Part shown: positions 12,759-13,875 of the stretch, one piece after another | Layout of the letters: the number at the start of each line of letters is the position of its first letter | How positions within the stretch are numbered: the first letter of the stretch is position 1 | DNA from: JACOVP01 sp964390715 | Lineage (GTDB): Archaea; Nanobdellota; Nanobdellia; SCGC-AAA011-G17; UBA489 | Reading direction: 5' to 3' | Assembly: GCA_964390715.1 (NCBI GenBank) | Contig: CAYMIM010000041.1 | Coordinates: 1-13,875, forward strand | DNA length: 13,875 nucleotides | Made by a program: the position numbers and the translations under genes | Notes under the pieces: model-generated | The model's database searches: none | What the model was told of the DNA's origin: nothing | The model's input: only the letters and a program-made list of their open reading frames with translations

Positions 12759-13025
12759 ATGAGAGGTTTCCTGTTATTAGTGGGGATGATTCTTTTTGTG
12801 GGAAGCATGTATCTGTTTTACCATCAGGATCTTTTGGGAAAAGACGTTGATTCCCTAACCGGAAGAGCGATCGCAGATGATCGACCTTTAGTGGATAGGA
12901 TCACTCAGAGCGTGCAAAAGCCTGTGTCGATTGAAGCAGTTGTGCAAATGCTGCCGGTTATTTTATTGTTCTTGAGCTTTGTCTTCGCTTTCGCGAGCGT
13001 GCTGATTCCAGATGGAGAACGATAA
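12759..13025 (+). CDS. Small two-TM membrane protein with LTGRA motif
   Basis: An 88-residue protein with two hydrophobic segments (about 3-21 and 62-83) joined by a 40-residue polar linker containing SLTGRAIADD (32-41). It ends in IPDGER. The layout is like that of the 89-aa protein at 10319. ATG 12759 is chosen over an upstream ATG at 12738 because that codon lies in the TATA element itself, while 12759 is 25 nt from its centre. Function unknown. It is convergent with the frameshifted gene that ends at 13029. Confidence 0.7.
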   Translation: MRGFLLLVGMILFVGSMYLFYHQDLLGKDVDSLTGRAIADDRPLVDRITQSVQKPVSIEAVVQMLPVILLFLSFVFAFASVLIPDGER

Positions 13026-13028
13026 TTC

Positions 13029-13546
13029 TTAATTAGATGATGGTTTTCTAAGATCATGAATAAGTTGTCTTTTTAAAAGGAAATAACTGAAAATTCCACC
13101 ATATATACCCCAGTTTCTTTCTTTTTCTTCCTTGACTTTTACATGGTTTATCATGTTTTCGAGTAAATCAACATATACTTTATTTTCTACTCTAATTTCT
13201 TCAAGGTATCTTTTTTGTTTTTCTATCTCGCTATTGTAAAGTTCACCATTAACTTCTGAATTTGTATTCAATTCGATAATCGGCATTTTTCTGTTTGCAT
13301 GAGCTTCAAATAGTTTATAACTTATAATTGCATTTGAGATCATTGTGTCTCCAAGTATTCCATTCATTAATAGTCCACCTAATGCAAGGGCTTGTAGACT
13401 AGTTATGTATACCTCATTCTCGTTTGTTATTTCTGCATGGAATCTTTCCATTGTTTTATTAATAGGACCTAGCTCCACCCACCCATAATTTTACTACAGA
13501 GTTCATCCTGAAGAATTGGTAAGCCTTCTTTAGTGTATTTTATCAT
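13029..13546 (-). pseudogene. Uncharacterised coiled-coil protein gene, apparently frameshifted
   Basis: The main frame codes 140 residues from ATG 13451 (MERFHAEITNENEVYI...) or 149 from GTG 13478. It has a hydrophobic segment (SLQALALGGLLMNGILG), a long Glu/Lys-rich coiled coil and a C-terminal aromatic patch (WGIYGGIFSYFLL). Neither start has a good promoter or ribosome-binding site. A separate frame from ATG 13546 reads MIKYTKEGLPILQDELCSKI and stops at 13469, overlapping the main frame, and a TATA box is centred 25 nt before that ATG. Inserting one base in the GGGTGGGTGG stretch (about 13474-13485) joins the two into one protein of about 172 residues. So either the gene has decayed, the assembly missed a base, or translation shifts frame. 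Function not recognised. Confidence 0.55.
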
Positions 13547-13566
13547 AATCTATATACTGTAATATC

Positions 13567-13575
13567 TATTTTTAA
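13567..13575 (-). promoter_or_regulatory. TATA box for the frame starting at 13546
   Basis: It reads TTAAAAATA on the minus strand and is centred 25 nt before ATG 13546, matching the leaderless spacing of the other genes and supporting 13546 as the original start. Confidence 0.5.
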
Positions 13576-13647
13576 GTCTTTTGATTGAGAAAGAAACGCC
13601 GCGATCCAACACTGGAAGAAAGTTCTAATATCCGCTTTAATAGGTTC

Positions 13648-13866
13648 TTATCTATGAATCTCTCGTTTAGAAATAAATTCTCTATAAAATGAGTCAATTA
13701 AAGTAACGGCATCTTCATTGCCTTTTAGAATAACAGTTCCTATTAAACTCTTGAAGTGTTTATTTTTAATGTATGCCTCTATTTTATCCTCTGTAGTAAA
13801 AATACATGTTTTAAATGGTCTTTCATTAGCGAGATATACTGCATAACGTATTCTCTTTGAAACCAT
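13648..13866 (-). CDS. Small protein of unknown function, possibly continuing past the window edge
   Basis: 72 residues from ATG 13866 to the stop at 13648 (MVSKRIRYAVYLANERPFKT...). It is mixed alpha/beta and basic, with strands like IRYAVYLA and GTVILKG, and no signal peptide or membrane segment. The frame is still open to the window end, so the true start may be further upstream and no promoter can be judged. It may precede the frameshifted gene in the same direction, with a 101-bp gap that holds a separate TATA box. Not recognised. Confidence 0.5.
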   Translation of the reverse strand: MVSKRIRYAVYLANERPFKTCIFTTEDKIEAYIKNKHFKSLIGTVILKGNEDAVTLIDSFYREFISKREIHR

Positions 13867-13875
13867 ATCACTTTC

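Noticed and set aside
13547..13647. Possible small RNA in the gap with a GC-richer patch (about 13592-13612)
   Set aside because: No tRNA-like arms, box C/D or clear hairpin could be recognised; only the TATA box of the downstream gene is supported.

Overview
The window is archaeal DNA, most likely from a small-genome DPANN-type lineage (Woesearchaeota/Pacearchaeota-like; that placement is inference). The archaeal signs are a two-gene PheS/PheT of archaeal type, an archaeal/eukaryotic-type TrpRS, a TrmB-family regulator, GGTGAT-type Shine-Dalgarno sequences, and a very regular promoter layout. Many genes that open a transcription unit have an AT-rich TATA box (TTTAAATA, TTATAAATA, TTATATATA) centred 25-28 nt before the start codon, which predicts leaderless mRNAs. 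I found no tRNA, rRNA, CRISPR array, insertion sequence or origin.

Layout. 1-421: the 3' end of a gene coding a Val/Gly/Ala-rich tandem-repeat protein. 435-1517 (minus): two tandem paralogous proteins of unknown function sharing a TDYVKY motif. 1617-2699: TrpRS. 2748-3898: a secreted coiled-coil protein whose stop overlaps the start of a small, very acidic lipoprotein. 4006-4827: TrmB-like regulator, followed by a 32-aa candidate ORF. 4998-5747: unrecognised protein. 5751-6165: a gene split by a frameshift in a run of eight T. 6202-9375: pheS-pheT operon. 9380-10230 (minus): a polytopic membrane protein with an intramembrane C-A-S-C motif, translationally coupled to a single-domain rhodanese. 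10319-10588: small two-TM protein. 10722-10811: a 29-aa extremely basic peptide with its own promoter and a strong ribosome binding site. 10865-11317 (minus): CBS-pair protein. 11377-11682 (minus): minimal methylguanine-DNA methyltransferase. 11792-12287: Fic/Doc-like protein with an altered active-site motif plus an overlapping 40-aa ORF. 12316-12705 (minus): small HELGH metallopeptidase-like protein, sharing a TATA element with a divergent two-TM protein (12759-13025). 13029-13546 (minus): a gene that appears frameshifted near its 5' end. 13648-13866 (minus): a small protein that may continue past the window edge.

Functionally the region mixes housekeeping translation genes (aromatic aminoacyl-tRNA synthetases), alkylation repair, and accessory envelope or sulfur/redox genes. 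The less described parts are the membrane CxxC/rhodanese pair, the tandem TDYVKY paralogs, the Doc-like/small-ORF pair, the 29-aa basic peptide and the secreted coiled-coil/acidic lipoprotein pair. Several starts were chosen downstream of the longest possible reading frame because promoter spacing, Shine-Dalgarno position or a 4-bp ATGA overlap points to the shorter form.
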